From positions 1 through 30,175 of the forward strand of contig LWCA01000381.1 of assembly GCA_001642005.1 (NCBI GenBank): a stretch of 30,175 nt of DNA, read 5' to 3'. A program made the translations under genes and the position numbers. The stretch comes from Intoshia linei. Taxonomy: Eukaryota > Orthonectida > Rhopaluridae. Below the pieces are notes generated by a model. The model had not been told where the DNA came from. It saw only the letters and a program-made list of their open reading frames with translations, and ran no database searches. Shown piece by piece: positions 9,993-19,996 of this stretch (position 1 is its first letter; each line of letters starts with the position of its first letter).

Positions 9993-10815
9993 ATGGGATA
10001 CATATCCACTATATTTTATTTTTTATCAATTTTGTTTGTAGTATACTCGGTCGATCTTTCCAAACAATTAAATTGTACAAAATATCACAATCAAGACCAT
10101 TATTTGGTAAACTGCAAAACGCATTACAAACATTCTGTAAGATACGAGTTTACGAGTTAATATTTCTAGAACCTTCGAAAACTCGAGATTCCTCCATTGC
10201 AATTTTGTGTTTCGAGCCCTACCAAAATTTCCCCACTCAACAATACTGAGATATACGTGAACCTTCTTTTTGGTATAACATCTATAGATGAGTATTATTA
10301 TGTTGACTACACGTACCCGTTCTATACAGCAGGTTTGCAGATTTTACACAAAATTATATAATACTTAAATAGCTTTCAGTTTTGATATCAGCATATGGAG
10401 AAACAAGGATGATATTTTAGTCAATTTAAAACCTGCAATAATACACGTTTTTGCGGTATAATTATATTTTAGATTAAACCAATGTTCCCCACCTTAGCTC
10501 TCTTAAATTTTACGTTTCCATTGTTCAATAATACCGACAGTGTTGTATTAGATCGAAACCATCCATTATGTCCTGCATTGATCAATGAAACTGTCGACAA
10601 TCAAATCAATCCGCTGTTAGAAGGATTGCTGGTTAAAGATTGGGGTATATTGTTTTTAGTAACGTTTTAAAAATTTAGTAATTTCACGAATTAATACGAG
10701 GAATTGGACTAAAATGTTTTTAACCGTCATACTCTTTATATTAGCTATTACTGCAGCCGTGCTATTTATACCAAAATACAAACACTACCAATTTGAAAAA
10801 AAGAAAATGTGCTGA
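9993..10815 (+). CDS. Unknown secreted-type single-pass (type I) membrane glycoprotein
   Basis: No family recognised. Five exons join in frame: 9993-10136, 10170-10332, 10373-10446, 10473-10644, 10679-10815, with introns of 33, 40, 26 and 34 nt. The N-terminus MGYISTIFYFLSILFVVYS is a clear signal peptide. The luminal part has at least six N-glycosylation sequons (NCT, NNT, NFT, NNT, NET, NWT) and four cysteines. A C-terminal membrane helix (MFLTVILFILAITAAVLFIP) precedes a short basic tail ending KKKMC. The topology is therefore an ectodomain of about 190 residues on one helix. The third intron could also be read as 17 nt, adding three residues; 26 nt is more plausible. It starts 83 bp after the NAXE stop on the same strand. 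Splicing is inferred from frame alone, so exon edges are less certain than for the named genes. Confidence 0.65.
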
Positions 10816-11285
10816 TGCCATTGTCACACTTATAAAAAAATTACATCATATTTAAAATTTTCTCTAATATTGGTTAGAAAACGTTTTTTTTCAAGTTTCT
10901 TGTATATTTATAAAAATTTAAATTAAAAAATCTTTTTAACCCTTTAGTGCTCGCGCTAAATTACCCTAACGTACAATAAAGAGAGGGTTAAATATTACAC
11001 AATCTGAAAAAAATAATTCAAAAAGGATTTAAAAAACCCTCGGGCAAAGCACTTCAAAATTTAAATAATTGAACATTATGATATTATTTCATATAGTAAA
11101 TTTCAGTTATGAATAATCGTCATAACAATTAATTTTCAAGAAATCGGTTAAATTGAAGTTGCTCATTATTATCCTGAAAAAATTTTAAAAATGTATTGTA
11201 GTTAAAGGATTAATTAATATTTAAATATTAATATTAATATTATCTGTCATTTCTATAGTTATATACAACTAAACTAATATATATA
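10816..11285. other. Intergenic
   Basis: AT-rich with no coding signal. A weak inverted pair 'aaccctttagtgctcg' (about 10939) and 'cctcgggcaaagcact' (about 11038) is visible. No NF-YA exon was found here. Confidence 0.35.
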
Positions 11286-11439
11286 CAGGTTATTCTCGAT
11301 TTTTTGACAAAATCTGATGTTTATTTTTCAAGTTTTTTAAAAATTTTGTAATTTAAGTAAAGTTATTTTTTAATTATATTATATTTACTGTCCAACATGC
11401 ATTTAAACATTTCACAAAAATTAGAAATATTAAAAGATG

Positions 11440-11603
11440 ATTGTAGTGATATATCGCTATAATACTAATCTTGATTCGAACCTAGCCACGCAGAATACAA
11501 TTATATGACTATAACCACTCTGCCAGTTAGACATCACAAGTGAGTTATATCAAAAGTATATATTCGAATCTCGATTAGTATAATAGAGATATATCACTAC
11601 AAT
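11440..11603 (-). mobile_element. 164-bp TIR element with tRNA-like pol III boxes
   Basis: The 41-bp ends (11440-11480 and 11563-11603) are inverted copies with four mismatches, outermost ATTGTAGTGATATATC. The core, read on the minus strand, has an A-box match TGGCAGAGTGG (11515-11525) and a B-box match GGTTCGAATC (11473-11482), 32 nt apart. That is the order and spacing of a tRNA gene, closest in style to Ser/Leu 'GGC.GAGTGGTTA'. The T-stem and acceptor stem do not pair, so it is not a working tRNA. The related sequence at about 12990-13005 lacks the insertion (an empty site). Confidence 0.7.
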
Positions 11604-11707
11604 ATTGATAATGAAATGAAACAATCTCAAATATCTCTTAAATATGGGGTTTAAAGAGGGTCAATATATAATATAAAGAAAAATAAAGATTATTTATATA
11701 GTATTAG
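11592..11707 (+). repeat. 116-bp direct repeat, copy 1 (contig end)
   Basis: Identical base for base to 13195-13310. This copy ends exactly at the N at 11708; the other begins exactly after the N at 13194. This is the signature of overlapping contig ends that were scaffolded and not merged. Confidence 0.9.
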
Positions 11708-11708
11708 N
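11708..11708. other. Single-N assembly gap
   Basis: One ambiguous base. The sequence to the left is repeated at 13195-13310. To the right a repeat-family end begins abruptly (cctaattctgacgagggcac). Confidence 0.95.
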
Positions 11709-12260
11709 TACCTAATTCTGACGAGGGCACATTTTTATTATACCAAAAAATAAATTCACGTTGAAAATCTAACTTAAAAATTAAATTTTAAATAAAATGT
11801 TTTGAAAATGAGAATTTGAGATTGAAAAATTGCGTAGCAATGAAAAAAATTCTGAAGGAATGAATTATATAGATTTTCACCCATATTTCTTTATTGGAAA
11901 TGTATAGACGTTCAATGCACATTTTTTTTTTAATTGTCGGACCTTTTATTATTTTACATTTTTTATTTTAATAAAATATTTCGGGAAAAAAATATATGAA
12001 TACTAAAATGTTTTTTTGACCGTGAAGTTGTCACTTATTCGGATTGAAATTTTTTGAAATTCTAGGGCTGTTTTCATTAAAAAAAGAAGGGTAATTTGGC
12101 TTTTTGACCCGTAAGATGTGAGTTTGGGAGGTTGAATTTTATTTTGCTAACACCCCGGAAAAACTGTAATTGAAATGTGGACTTTATAAAATTCTAAGGC
12201 TGGTAGTTATTGAAATAAACGGTAACACACACACAAAAAAAATATGGCATAGCATATTAT
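11709..12260 (-). mobile_element. Copy of the 0.8-kb TIR-element family
   Basis: Begins with the family terminal block (gagggcacatttttatta) directly after the N, then carries the body in inverted orientation relative to 8219-9031: 'ttttttgaccgtgaagttg', 'ccggaaaaactgtaattg', then 'gtagttattgaaataaac'. The frame at 12207-12431 (-) overlaps its end and is not a gene. Confidence 0.65.
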
Positions 12261-12610
12261 ATAAGTAATGATATAAATTTTGAATAAAAACCAATATCCT
12301 TTTGAAAAGTGTATCCTAGAAAAAAACTTGTTGATGTGTTTGACAGAGTTGGTATATATTCGTTTGAATGTACATTGTACATTCACGTTGCACCGTACGT
12401 TTCTATCCTTTCGAATATAACCACATAACATTTGAAGGTATCTGTCGCATAATTTTAATCATATATTTTACCTATTACCTAAATACCTGACCTTGTAAAT
12501 GTTGAAAGTTGAGGTGTATGAAGTCTATTATTTTAAAAGTAAAATATTAATTATTTTATTTATCATTATTATTATTTATTATTTATTTTATTATTTATAT
12601 CATCATTTAG

Positions 12611-12751
12611 AGATATTTACATGAGAGTAGACATAGACACGCCATGAATCGTGTTCGAGGAGAAGGTGGTAGATTTAATACTAAGAAAACGAATAATGCA
12701 AAAAAACATTGTAAAACTGAACTTAATTTGGATGAAAGTACAATTGAATAA
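12611..12751 (+). CDS. NFYA: NF-YA (CCAAT-box factor subunit A), last exon only
   Basis: After an AG acceptor the frame reads RYLHESRHRHAMNRVRGEGG followed by RF, the DNA-contacting A2 helix of NF-YA (family: YLHESRHRHAM.R.RGEGGRF). A 24-residue basic-to-acidic tail and TAA follow (46 codons). A polyadenylation-type aataaa lies about 20 nt later. NF-YA binds the NF-YB/NF-YC dimer through the preceding A1 helix (VNAKQYxRIxxRR). No A1 exon could be found on either side within the window. The exon sits inside the N-bounded piece 11709-13193, so its upstream exons may be missing because the contig is misplaced. Family assignment is secure; gene completeness is not. Confidence 0.85.
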   Translation, partial: RYLHESRHRHAMNRVRGEGGRFNTKKTNNAKKHCKTELNLDESTIE

Positions 12752-13110
12752 ATGTAGTTCATCAATGTAAATAAAATTTTTTGAATTTTTTTTTTAATTA
12801 TAAAGATTTTATACTATATGTTATTCTCGATTTTTTGACAAAATCTGTAGTTTATTTTTCAAGTTTTTTAAAAATTTTCCAATTTAAAGTAAAGTTATTG
12901 TTTTAATTGTATTATATTTATTTCCGTCCAACATAAAATTAGACATTTCTCATACATTTAAACATTTCACAAAAATTAGAAATATTAAAAGATATTGATA
13001 ATGAAATGAAGCCATCTTAAATATAGGGTTTAAATAGGAACAATATATTATATAAAGAAAATCAAAAATTATTTATATAGACTATATAAATAATCCAAAC
13101 AGATGGTACT

Positions 13111-13193
13111 AGTGTGTGTGTTAAATATTTATTAATGTTAAAATTTTCATTATGATCGATTTTAGACAGTTCAGTTTTACATTTCTATTTTAA
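13111..13193 (+). repeat. Contig-end repeat, copy 1 (about 78 bp)
   Basis: 13116-13193 equals 13312-13389 apart from a GT-repeat length difference at the left edge, and it stops exactly at the N at 13194. Together with the 116-bp repeat this shows that two different contig ends both overlap the sequence after 13194. Confidence 0.85.
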
Positions 13194-13194
13194 N
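13194..13194. other. Single-N assembly gap
   Basis: One ambiguous base. Left-hand sequence recurs at 13312-13389; right-hand sequence (13195-13310) recurs at 11592-11707. Confidence 0.95.
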
Positions 13195-13389
13195 TATCAC
13201 TACAATATTGATAATGAAATGAAACAATCTCAAATATCTCTTAAATATGGGGTTTAAAGAGGGTCAATATATAATATAAAGAAAAATAAAGATTATTTAT
13301 ATAGTATTAGAGTGTGTTAAATATTTATTAATGTTAAAATTTTCATTATGATCGATTTTAGACAGTTCAGTTTTACATTTCTATTTTAA
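13195..13389 (+). repeat. Second copies of both contig-end repeats
   Basis: 13195-13310 duplicates 11592-11707 and 13312-13389 duplicates 13116-13193, joined without a gap. This segment looks like the true continuation of the sequence ending at 11707. Confidence 0.85.
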
Positions 13390-13716
13390 CTTATATTTAT
13401 AATAATAGCAAGAGTTTTAATAACGGTGGTTATACTCTACTGAATGTCAGTAATGTTAAGAAATGGGTATTAAATTCGTAAATGTTACTTGGATATTTAT
13501 TTATATATTTATAATAATATATTATAGTCAATATTTTAAAAATTAATGCCTTAAATAATAAAAGGAGAATTCATAATAATATTGAAATCGCTATGTAAAT
13601 ATTGCTATTAGTTATTTGCGATTTTTTGAACACATTTTGCAACTATTTTTGTCAAAAAATCGAGAATAACCTGTAGTTTCAAATTGAATATCTAATATTA
13701 TTGCTCTCTTGACATC

Positions 13717-13960
13717 CTAACTTATATAATATGCTACGCTATTTTTGTTTGTGTGTGTTCCACTTTATTGAAATAACTACCTGTCTTAGAATTTTATAAA
13801 CTCTACATTTCAATTACAATTTTTTCCGGAACATATAATAATATAAATTTCAACCTCCAAAACTCAGATCTTACAGGTCAAAAACCCCAATTGTTTTTTT
13901 TTGAAAATCACACGAGTTGAAGAATTTAAAAAAATATATGCGCTGATACGGATATAATTA
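13717..13960 (+). mobile_element. Partial copy of the 0.8-kb TIR-element family
   Basis: The stretch from 'cctaacttatataatatgctacgc' through 'cacatttcaattac' to 'atgcgctgatacggat' aligns with 8364-8600 of the complete element in the same orientation. Both terminal repeats are missing. 13961-14453 holds no other recognisable feature apart from the upstream region of the SNARE gene. Confidence 0.65.
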
Positions 13961-14453
13961 TATATCTTTAATAATAAAAAAACTTAATTTCTAATACAGT
14001 TTTTCGCAGTGATGTTGATATCTATTTTTCAGTTGACAGAATCATGAAGGGTATAAGAGAAGTGAGGTAGTCTGAACTTCAATTATTTTCTAATATAACT
14101 TAAAATTTATAATTTTAGGGACTTAGATAAAGTACAGTATTCTTTTCATAACTCGCCATTAATTTACAATATAAACTAAAAGTTTTAGAATCATTTTTCA
14201 AAATAAGTTCAGTTATTTTGTACTAAATTTTACAATTACATTTTATTGCAGGTTAAATTTTAACCTTTAATTTACAGGTTTTATCTGCTGTTTCTATAGT
14301 TTTAAATTCTCTACCTCGCCAACTTTTTCTAAACCCCAAGAATGGCGAGTTATAGAGAATACTGTAGTTAAATTTTAAATTAAACTGAGTAATATTGTAC
14401 TGTATTTATATAATTGCTTAGCATCATGAGGATTACATATATAAACATTTAAA

Positions 14454-15057
14454 ATGTTGGACAAGAAAAACAGAGATGACATGCAAGCTCTAAATGAGCG
14501 TGTTGGAATTTTAAAAGAAATTGCTTTCGATATTGACCAAGAGACTGTCCACCATAATAGAATACTAGATTCAATGGTAATATATGTAGATCTCAATGGC
14601 TAGTTTCGCAAACTATAAGAACATATTCTGATACAATATAAGTTATATTATAACGGGCTAAAAATGTATTGAAATTATAATGCATAAAGGGACCATACCT
14701 TAACAAGGTCCAAATACTTCAAAATTTAAAAATTACGATTACCCTTAGAAAATATAAGCCTTAAACTACATCAAAAATTACAAACATATAATCGTTACCC
14801 GTTAGCCTTATTACACCGTTTAAATTTTTTATATTGTCAGTCTGTGTAAACCGATTATCGCACTATTGATTATATTTTAACGTAAAACTTAGGACCCAAC
14901 CTTTGACAAAACCAAACAATTATTGAAAAATAATATGAAAAGTTTCAATAGATTAATGAAAAAACCTCAAAATAAAAGATTCTGTTGTTATTTTATTGTA
15001 ATATGCTTAATTGTATTTTGTCTTTTTTACATGTCGACGAAATATTTTTTGATTTAA
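14454..15057 (+). CDS. BET1: Bet1/GS15-type SNARE
   Basis: Qc-SNARE for ER-Golgi or intra-Golgi vesicle fusion. Exons 14454-14576 and 14893-15057 (intron 316 nt, phase 0) give 95 aa. Residues 11-41, with RVGILKEIAFDID and NRILDSM, align with the Bet1/Bet1L SNARE motif. After the splice, DPTFDKTKQLL and MKSFNRLMKK complete the motif. A C-terminal anchor (about 75-95, CYFIVICLIVFCLFY) ends the protein, as in the family (110-118 aa). The N-terminus is slightly short. It is closer to Bet1L/GS15 in 'DID....NR.LD.M' but the paralogue is not certain. At the ionic zero layer, where the family has Gln (YQN or DQN), this protein reads HHN, so His34 replaces Gln. The gene ends 68 bp from the end of the convergent TAF4. 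Confidence 0.9.
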
Positions 15058-15125
15058 ATAAAATGTATATAAATAGATTTATTACAATAAATATATATTC
15101 AAAATATTGAATAGTGGTGGGGTAT

Positions 15126-18100
15126 TTACTCTTCCATGTACAATTGTTTCAAAAGATTACTGTTTGTATATTGAGGATGTGAATCAAGGTATGCAATAAC
15201 ATCCTTAAGTATAATGATGCGTCTTGGTACTGTCTAAAAGGTTAACTTAAAATTGAAAAAATTTCAGAGAATCTATAAATTAAAAAAATAAAATAAATGT
15301 ACTTTTTTGGCAAAATCATTTGATAAACTCTACAAAGAAAATTAAATAAATTATATTACAACAAATATACCAAAGTGGGACGAGGACCAAATGCAGCAGA
15401 AAGAGTTTCACTAATTTCTTGATCACGGAACCTGGCTTGTTCTTCGTGTCTAATTTGTTTTGCTCTTTCCTTCATTTCCAAAAAGTTTGAATCGTTTCCA
15501 TTCATCTATAAAATAAATTAACATGATACAGTCAAAATCTCATTTAACGAAAGTCGAAAAATTGATAAACTCTGTTAATATTATGGGTCAATATAAATAA
15601 ATTGATCGTAATCTATGGTTATTTTTACATTTCTAATATTTTCGTTAAAGGAGATTTTGACTGTATATATAAATTACATACATTTGACATATGCAAAATA
15701 GAATCCTTTTCCAAGTCTTTCTGTAATTCGTATTCAATTTCTTCTACGGTTCTTAAATATTTTAGTATTTCCTTAGTTTCAGAAGTTTTGTCGTAATCCG
15801 GATCGTCCTAAAATATTTCATATAAATTTAAAATTTTTTTATATTTACAATGTATATGCCTAGTTTAGTTTCAATTCAATAATAAACCTTTAAATAGTCA
15901 ATTCGATGGTCAGCAAAAATAGTCAAACGCTCCAGTTGGTCGGTAAGTTGTATCTTCAAGGCTTTACTTAAATATTCACTAACTTTTGGACATACAGATT
16001 TAATACCCATTTCACTGGCTAAAATTGAATTAAATTTTAAATTTTACAACAAACAATACCTACTGTTACAATTCGCATTCTCAATTTAGCAATATTAACA
16101 AAATGAGATTCTTGTATTTTCAATTTTTTGGCTGGGTGAGAATGATTGATTTTATCTTCTTCCAAAAAGTTTATATCACCAACTTTTGTAACGTCACTAT
16201 CCAATAAATCGATAGTCAAATCTCCTCTAATATAATTTATATTAGATATTAAGACAACATATTAACACATAGATTAGTTATCAAAAATATTATTACTCCA
16301 TAAGCTCAATATCTCCATCCGTAGGTTTATCAACTTTCTGAGGTTCTGGTCTTTTGATTCCTGTTTTAAATTGACTCTAAATAACAATATATTTAATTTT
16401 TTAATGATACTACATTTTGAACGTGGCGGATTTGAACGTTTCGAACACCAATCATTTGACTATTTGGTACTCTATTGTGTAGGTTTGTTATGTTGACTGG
16501 AAACCTGTGATTATTTACATTTGGAACTATTTGCCTAATTGTTTTATCATTGTCTACTCTAACTAAGCCGTTAGAGTTGGCGTTAGTTTGAACATTTCTT
16601 TGAGAATTTGTATGGTTTCTAGACCTCATCATTTTTAAATATTTCTAAATTAATATATTAATGTTTTGATAACAAATTTTTATACATTACACACAGAAAT
16701 GTATTACTATACAAGTCTGAATAAATCAAACCTCTTAATATAAACATATTTTGGTAAAAATTATTCAAAATAAAAAATTACAAGAGAATTAACTGTTTAT
16801 AAATCAGAGAAAAGAAAACGTATTCCACAACAGTCTATTCATCAAAAAGATTAAAAAAATTCAAAATTATCTTAAAAATTGGATATAAAAAAATTTCCCC
16901 TTAAAAATCCTACAAAATGTTTCTTCAAAATAATAATATTCCCTTCACATGTACATTACAAAATATTTTAAAAATATTCTCTTAAAATCCTACAAAATTT
17001 TGGTCATTGTCATTATAGAAACCACAAAAATATTATGATTATCTCGCTCTAACAATACACTGCTCAAATCAATGTTCGCGGATAAACTGCATTCAAAAAT
17101 TCTTACTAATCTTGTACTTAAATAAAATTGAATGTATGTCTTTTACCATTTATTTAAAAAATTGATAGTCGTAGAATTTAAAAAACCTAATTTCTAATAC
17201 AGTTTTTCTCAAGACGTATTTATATCTATTTTTTAGTTTCAGAATTTGAGTCCTTCAGAATCAAAAACAGAATTTTCTCTTTTGTTTAAAAATAAAATCA
17301 ACCCAAAATTTTAATAAAACATACATTCTGAGACGCATTTTAAAATCATTAACATTGTCGTAAATCTCAGCCTCAGAAACGCATATATTCATGGTCAAAA
17401 CCACAAATGACCCTTTGTTTTAAAAATGAAACATGTCCTAAAATTTTATAAAACCACATGCATCATCATAAATGGCAACCTCAACAAAGATCAAAACTCC
17501 AGATTACCTTTTTATTTAAAAAAATTACAAATGATAGTTATATCCTGTTAACAAATATAAAAAATCTGACAAAGTGACGCCTTGACAGTTAAAAATGCAC
17601 TTGAGTATTTATTTTTTTTATTGAAAACCATTTTATTAAAACAAAAAATTAGAAATAATTAACAGTCCTACAATAAAAAAAGATTATTCTGATTCAGCTT
17701 ATTTCAAACCCCAGAAATCTACGCATTCCTGTTATAGATTTTCTTATTGAATCTATTTTTTTGGTAGAATCAAAATGTTCGCCCTACACCGAGCTGGGTC
17801 CTGTTTGTACGTAATACAAATCACATTTTGACCTATCATCATATAAATATAACACTTTATCCGAAAACCCGTCAAAATTGAACACAGTTGTTGCGCATTT
17901 ATACACCTTAAAATAAAATAATAATGAAGGTTTAATACACCAAATTGTAACCAAATGTAAATGGTAAGTTAAAGTAAAAACTACAAAACGTTAAAATAAA
18001 AACTAGTTTCTAAAATTAATTTAAAAAACAAGATTAATTAAAATAAAATTTATAAAATAAAAACTTACACAAATAAAATTGCAAATATGTGGATCAATTT

Positions 18101-19996
18101 GTTCGTTCAAAGTTAAAAATAATTGTGTGGCGAATTCTGCAGTAGTAATTTTACCCTTAAAAATTAAAAAATATAAAATAAAGCAATAAATAAATAATTT
18201 AAAATTACCATCACAGTTTTTTGAACTAATTGTTTAATTGGATCTACGCTAATTTTGCGTTTTGGCAATTCACGCAACAGAATTTGAAAAAATAATTTCA
18301 ACTTTTGACTGTTCTTTGCATCGTCTGTAAATATACATTACATTATTTAAATATAATCGTTTTGATCAATTTATTATAGACACTGAAAAAACTTGGAAAC
18401 CTTTCAAAAAGATTTTTGTATAAACCCTTCAATCGATTTGTTCAATTAAACATTAGATTGAGTGAAACCGATAATGTGATACTGGTCAAAATGTATAGAT
18501 CGTAATATAATACAAAATTTAGGGCGGTACGGTCGGGTTAGATTTTGCGTGACCCAAACAAAAAAATTGTTTTTCCCTACCAAAATACAGTTTGGAGCTC
18601 TGATATATAAAAAATTGATAAGGGTGTAGGAATTTTTTTATTAAAACGCCATGGATGGTGCTAAAGGTTAAGAAGACAAGCTAGTCCACCATGAAATAAA
18701 TAAATTGATATCATGATCACTGTATAATTTTGATATAATCAAATATAAATTAAAATAAAAACCTTCCTGAGCCCAGTTTACATCAATTTTTAATATTTTG
18801 GCTAAACCAGCGATAATCGTATTGTCATTAACATTAATTTGAGGAATTTGAATAATTGTGTTTGTTGGAGAATTAAATTTTTCGCGCATAATACCAAGTT
18901 GAGTTGGAGAATAATTTTTAACATTAGATACAGGTGTAGTCAACACATTCTTCAAAACCGTATGATTCATATTCTGAGCGAAACGAACATTTTTTATGAC
19001 GGTTTTGGGAGTATTGTGTCGATTTTGGTTATTTAAAACAACCAAATTTCCATTAGGCGCTCTAACCAAAACATTTTGCATGTTAGGACGTACATTAGAA
19101 TTAGAAGTTTTAACAATTGTACTTTTTCCCTTACTAGCAAGAAAAGATTGTAATATTTGCTGTACATTACTATTGATGACAACTTGTTTTTGTCTCTGTA
19201 TGGAATTTGACAATTCAATTAAAACGTGATTATTTGAGTTGGCTAAAGCATTAATTAAAGTTTCATTCACGAGCAAAAATTTTGGACTCTCATTCTTATT
19301 CTCACTAGAAAAAACAATACTACGTTCAGTTTTAACTGCGGTACACTTGTTAAATTCAGTAGTCTGTGAAACATCTAACCGTACATTTTTACCTCTTTGC
19401 AGTGAAGTAAGAGTGTTGTACATTTGATTGGAAGTGGCTTTCTTCAAACCAGTAATAATATTCTTGTTCACTTTAATTTCTTTATGTACTATGCCATTAT
19501 TCGTTTGATAGCTCAACAAAATTGACGGAATGACAATTTTAGGTGTATTTGTTGGTACAGTATTGGTATTTTGTATTTGAATAGGAACATAATTTTTACT
19601 TGTATTCACATTTTGATAAAACACTTGATTTTGACCATAATTTTGGTTTCCTGAATGTGTCGTCATTTTTTGAGTATTTATAATTTGAGAATTAGAAGGA
19701 TAGTTTCGACTTACAGTATATCTAATATTTTGTGGAACTTGATTTCGCATTTGATGATTCGGTATAACTTGAATATTTTGAACTGTTGCACTAGAAAACC
19801 TGCTTGTATTTGGATTTTGAATGTTAGAATTCTGATATCCGTAGCTTATGGTGTTTTGATTGTTGAAAGTCTGAATAGGAATATTTTGAGGTACATTGGA
19901 AGTTGTTGAAAATTGGTTCTGATTTGCTACTCTAATAATTTTTTCATTGGATATTTTATTTGAGGGTTTTTGGTATTGATAATTCTGGTTTGACAT
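15126..19996 (-). CDS. TAF4: Transcription initiation factor TFIID subunit 4
   Basis: TFIID scaffold subunit that pairs with TAF12. Ten exons sum to 2415 nt (804 aa): 18763-19996, 18209-18324, 18069-18155, 16414-16644, 16297-16376, 16060-16226, 15888-16018, 15682-15807, 15371-15505, 15126-15233. Residues 1-411 are N/Q/S-rich low complexity, typical of TAF4 activator-contact regions. Residues about 412-490 form the TAFH/NHR1 domain (KLKLFFQILLRELPK, IKQLVQKTVMGKITTAEF, then FICKYLK across the splice). Residues about 625-804 form the conserved C-terminal TAF4 domain: LRMRIVTVASEMGIK with the histone-fold-like helices, a charged helix with KERAKQIRHEEQARFRDQE, then LSAAFGPR and a final helix ending near LLKQLYMEE. 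All junctions keep phase. Introns are 37-176 nt apart from 438 nt (first) and 1424 nt (third, repeat-filled). The 18839-19909 plus-strand frames are antisense shadows. Confidence 0.95.
17165..17830 (+). mobile_element. Repeat-family copy inside TAF4 intron 3
   Basis: Diverged copy of the 0.8-kb family. 'aatttctaatacagtttttctc', tandem blocks of 'aaaaccacaaatgaccctt', then the terminal block 'ttggtagaatcaaaatgttcgcc...gtacgtaatac' at 17760-17820. It accounts for much of the 1.4-kb intron. The rest of the intron is plain AT-rich sequence. Confidence 0.6.

Larger units (their letters stand above)
11286..13673. mobile_element. Tc1/mariner-like TIR element, interrupted and misassembled
   Basis: Left end CAGGTTATTCTCGATTTTTT (continuing GACAAAA) at 11286. 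Its perfect inverse ends at 13673. Both are flanked by TA (11284-11285 and 13674-13675), the Tc1/mariner target duplication. No transposase frame, so a MITE. The span as given is not one element: it includes two N positions, a nested 164-bp element (11440-11603), another repeat (11709-12260), an NF-YA exon, and a second left end of the same MITE family at 12819. Joining 11286-11707 directly to 13311-13673 would give an element of about 0.8 kb. Confidence 0.65.

Noticed and set aside
11473-11525. Functional tRNA gene on the minus strand
   Set aside because: A and B boxes are present, but the T and acceptor stems do not pair; it lies inside a TIR element.
18839-19909. Several plus-strand open frames (62-84 codons)
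   Set aside because: Antisense shadows of the long TAF4 first exon; no family features.
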